Assembly: GCA_026999335.1 (NCBI GenBank)
Contig: JALTPW010000161.1
Coordinates: 1 to 5,525 of the forward strand
DNA length: 5,525 bases
From: Chromatiales bacterium
GTDB lineage: Bacteria; Pseudomonadota; Gammaproteobacteria; SZUA-152
Direction: 5' to 3'
The notes under the pieces were generated by a model. That model was not told the DNA's origin. It did not search any database and saw nothing but the letters and a program-made list of their open reading frames with translations. This document shows positions 2,834-5,525 of the stretch, in pieces; positions within the stretch are counted from its first letter, which is position 1; each line of letters starts with the position of its first letter. The translations under genes and the position numbers were made by a program.

Positions 2834-5525
2834 ATGGTCTACCGCCCGATAGCTGCTTGGCGGTTATTTGTTTTTCTCAGTTTTGTATTTCTTCAGTTTC
2901 TTCCAGGTAAGGCATCAAGTTTGCCATCAGAGTGGGAGTTTGAGGAGATATCAGCAATTTATATTTATCAAGATAACTTCAAGAATACTGGTTTTTATCC
3001 TACAGCGGACTTGGCATGCGAAGCTGCAATGCCTGCGCCATATGTTGCAGGTGGTAATACCACAATAATCTACTCTGACCCCCGAGCAGACAGTACAGGT
3101 TGTATTTATACAGTTACTCACATTCAATTTGGGGCGGTAATTCAGGAAATAGAGGGGTGGCATGGGCAGAATTGGTATACGGCCAAAAGAATGTGTCCTG
3201 AGGGCTTTGTTCGCGTCGGTGGTGACTGGTGCCAGCGTGCCAGGCCGGCAAGAAGTGGTATGTGTGGAATTGGCAACCCCGTTTACCCTGGTAATGGTTT
3301 CAAGTCTCAGGTAGAGACGGACTATTCGGATCTATCGCCAAGTGGCATTGGTCTGACTTTTTCCCGGCAGTATTCATCGCGGAATATTTTTTCCTATTCT
3401 GGGCCATTGGGATCGAATTGGTTTATTCGTACTTTTGGGCGATTTCTCCGTGTTATTTCTGAGGAGCAGAAGCAATATGTGGAGGCAGTCCGTGAATTGG
3501 GGGATATCCAACTTTTTACTTGGCAGGAAGGCTCCTGGGTCAGTGAGGTATATAACAATGATAGCCTCGAGTATTTTTCCGATCCTGTTGCTGGTGCTTC
3601 CTGGAAGTACTATGTTGCGGAAAGTGGTGATACTGAGCTATATGACTCTAACGGTAGGCTGATTTCGCTGGTGACCCGTGCAGGTGAAGTTTTTACTCTG
3701 AATTATAGCGATGAGTTTTCATCCAAAGATATAGCACCCCATGCAGAGCTTTTGATTTCTGTGCATGATGGTTTGGGGCGGTCTATTGGGCTCAAGTATA
3801 ATTCAGAAGGGTTATTATCTGTAATGACGGATCCAGCGGGTAGGGAGTACGTCTATAGTTATGATGATGTTCAAATTGTAGATGGTATTGTCCGAAAAGT
3901 ATTAGCTGGTGTGACATATCCAGATGGTCGTACCAGAAAATACCATTTTGAAGAACAACTTATTCCTCAAGGTTCTCTCGGTTCCAGTCTGTTAAAGAAT
4001 GTGTTTCCTGCTAATACAAATTTAACACCAGACATCCATGCAAATGCACTGGTTGGGCTTGTGGGGGAAAATGACCTGTTGCCTCTTACAGGTATTACCG
4101 ATGAACGAAATATCCGCTACGCCACCTATCAATATGATTCACGAGGCCGTGTTGTTTCTTCTCGTCATGCCGGAGAAGCAGGGCGGTTGGATATTTCGTA
4201 TAATGAATATGGCGAACGTATTGTAACAAACAGTCGTGGCGCAACTACGACTTACTCGTTTATTGAAAAAAATAATGTTTTCTTGTTGGCAGAGGTGAGT
4301 GGCCCAAGCTGTGTGGAATGTGGTGCCAGTAACGTAAATAATCTATACGACTCTTTCAATAATTTGATATCCAAAATAGAGAATAGCCTTACCACCCAAT
4401 ACGGAAACTACGACTCAAAAGGCCAATATGGCTACAAGATAGAGGCTGTTGGCACTCCCGAAGAGCGCCGCACCGACTACACCTATGATCCACGTTATTT
4501 CAACAAGATCACCACCAAGACTGAAACCTCGGTAGCAACGGGCAACAGCAAGGTCACTACATATACCTACGATGATTTCGGCAATCGTACTTCAGTAACC
4601 GTTGATGGTTTCACGCCGGATGGCATAGCGATATCGCGCACCACTTCCTACAGGTATGAGGGGCCTCTGCATCAGCTTAGCCAGATCGATGGCCCGCGCA
4701 CGGATGTAGCCGATATCACTACTCTGGACTATTACGTCAATGATGCCGCTGAGGGATTCAACCGTGGCCGGCTACAGCGTATTACCAGCCCCACCAGCAT
4801 CGTGTTGCGCGATAACATCCAGTACACCGCCACGGGCAAAGTGCTTTCAGAAGAGCGCCCCAACGGCCTCACGCTGACTTATGCCTACTACTCCGGCAAC
4901 GACCGCCTCGAAACCCTCACCGAAACCAGCAACGGCAACAGCCGCACCACGCGCTGGACCTACCTCGCCACCGGCGAAGTGGAAACCATCACCCAGGCCG
5001 ATGGTACGGCATTGGCGATGACCTCCCGGCTGGTATACGATGATGCCCGCCGCCTGATCGGGATCGTCGACCAGCTCGGCAACCACGTTGATTATGTATT
5101 GGACACCGAAGGCAATCGCACGGATGAAAGGGTATTCGACAGTGCCGGCGTACTCTACAAGAGCGTGCAGCAGACCTTCGATATCTATAATCGCCTCGAT
5201 ACCCGCACTCTGGTGGACGAGATCATCGATTACAACTTCCAGCCTGACGGTAGCCTGGATAACAGCATCAATGCCAAAAACGTCACCACCGACTTCCAGT
5301 ATGATGCCCTCAAGCGCCTGACAACGACCACCGGTGACCTGGGTGGCTTTGATGCCGATACGCGGGACACCCTCACGCAGTATGTTTACGATGCCGGCGA
5401 CCGCCTGACTGCCGTCATCAGTCCCAACAACAGCAACACCACCTATGTTTACGACGACTTGGGCAACCTGTTGTCTGAAGACAGTCCCGACCGTGGCCTG
5501 CGCCGTTATCGTCATGACGAAGTCG
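2834..5525 (+). CDS. Secreted RHS/YD-repeat protein, 3' end outside the window
   Basis: The frame from ATG 2834 stays open to the right edge (897 residues visible). GAGGGGGAA lies just upstream. Residues 1-29 look like a Sec signal peptide: basic start, hydrophobic core LFVFLSFVFLQFL, then PGKASS. Residues 30-146 form a leader domain with five cysteines (62, 90, 121, 133, 144). GNPVYPGNGFK (147-157), LTFSRQYSS (174-182) and GPLGSNW (190-196) fit the DUF6531-type entry to an RHS shell. YD repeats follow, such as LYDSNGRL (269), YDSRGRV (434), YTYDDFGNRT (577), FQYDALKRL (821), YVYDAGDRL (850) and YVYDDLGNL (871), plus a CVEC pair (493-496). Such proteins build a hollow beta shell that often encloses a C-terminal toxin or adhesion module. 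Neither PAAR nor VgrG features precede it, so Sec export is favoured over T6SS. Base composition changes sharply near 4440. The C-terminal effector is not visible. Confidence 0.93.
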   Translation, partial: MVYRPIAAWRLFVFLSFVFLQFLPGKASSLPSEWEFEEISAIYIYQDNFKNTGFYPTADLACEAAMPAPYVAGGNTTIIYSDPRADSTGCIYTVTHIQFGAVIQEIEGWHGQNWYTAKRMCPEGFVRVGGDWCQRARPARSGMCGIGNPVYPGNGFKSQVETDYSDLSPSGIGLTFSRQYSSRNIFSYSGPLGSNWFIRTFGRFLRVISEEQKQYVEAVRELGDIQLFTWQEGSWVSEVYNNDSLEYFSDPVAGASWKYYVAESGDTELYDSNGRLISLVTRAGEVFTLNYSDEFSSKDIAPHAELLISVHDGLGRSIGLKYNSEGLLSVMTDPAGREYVYSYDDVQIVDGIVRKVLAGVTYPDGRTRKYHFEEQLIPQGSLGSSLLKNVFPANTNLTPDIHANALVGLVGENDLLPLTGITDERNIRYATYQYDSRGRVVSSRHAGEAGRLDISYNEYGERIVTNSRGATTTYSFIEKNNVFLLAEVSGPSCVECGASNVNNLYDSFNNLISKIENSLTTQYGNYDSKGQYGYKIEAVGTPEERRTDYTYDPRYFNKITTKTETSVATGNSKVTTYTYDDFGNRTSVTVDGFTPDGIAISRTTSYRYEGPLHQLSQIDGPRTDVADITTLDYYVNDAAEGFNRGRLQRITSPTSIVLRDNIQYTATGKVLSEERPNGLTLTYAYYSGNDRLETLTETSNGNSRTTRWTYLATGEVETITQADGTALAMTSRLVYDDARRLIGIVDQLGNHVDYVLDTEGNRTDERVFDSAGVLYKSVQQTFDIYNRLDTRTLVDEIIDYNFQPDGSLDNSINAKNVTTDFQYDALKRLTTTTGDLGGFDADTRDTLTQYVYDAGDRLTAVISPNNSNTTYVYDDLGNLLSEDSPDRGLRRYRHDEV

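Noticed and set aside
2868..3662. Short frames of both strands inside the start of the RHS gene
   Set aside because: They overlap the continuous signal-peptide and RHS frame beginning at 2834 and show no independent motif or ribosome binding site.
4847..5515. Long minus-strand open frame of 222 residues
   Set aside because: It is antisense to the GC-rich part of the RHS gene. Its valine/glycine-rich product has no recognisable motif, and the plus-strand frame contains clear YD repeats.

Overview
The window looks like a chromosomal accessory region of a proteobacterium, most likely gammaproteobacterial. This rests on the GNAT/RHH and RelBE-type toxin-antitoxin (TA) families, an IS4-family relic, short REP/dRS3-like palindromes around ATTCC...GGAAT, and an exported YD-repeat protein. 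Genus cannot be judged from the sequence.

Layout: positions 1-112 hold a decayed 3' fragment of a relE toxin gene (minus strand). Positions 113-440 are non-coding and packed with small inverted repeats, including three REP-like units bounded by a 9-bp inverted repeat. Positions 441-1266 carry a minus-strand TA operon: an RHH antitoxin followed by a GNAT acetyltransferase toxin, with an 8-nt overlap. Positions 1391-1853 carry a second minus-strand TA operon, relB then relE, with a 17-nt overlap and a TTG toxin start. Positions 1976-2046 form a 16-bp perfect inverted repeat next to a decayed IS4-family transposase (about 2047-2609) that has lost its whole catalytic middle. After a 224-nt spacer with a promoter candidate, a long plus-strand gene starts at 2834 and runs off the right edge. 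It encodes a secreted RHS/YD-repeat protein; 897 residues are visible and the C-terminus is missing.

The two TA operons and the relE fragment point the same way and form a small TA island. The relE fragment is a close but broken relative of the intact relE 1.4 kb away, which suggests duplication or recombination. The island ends at an IS4 relic beside the RHS gene, as expected of a locus with repeated insertion and deletion. The RHS gene is a composition mosaic: its first ~1.6 kb is AT-rich and the part after about 4440 is GC-rich, while the reading frame stays open throughout. Its C-terminal tip, which in this family is often a toxin, lies outside the window, so no toxin or immunity function can be assigned. 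No CRISPR array, tRNA, rRNA or integron attC site was seen. No wholly new system is demonstrated; the most unusual items are the TA cluster with its repeat-rich border and the inverted composition pattern of the RHS gene.
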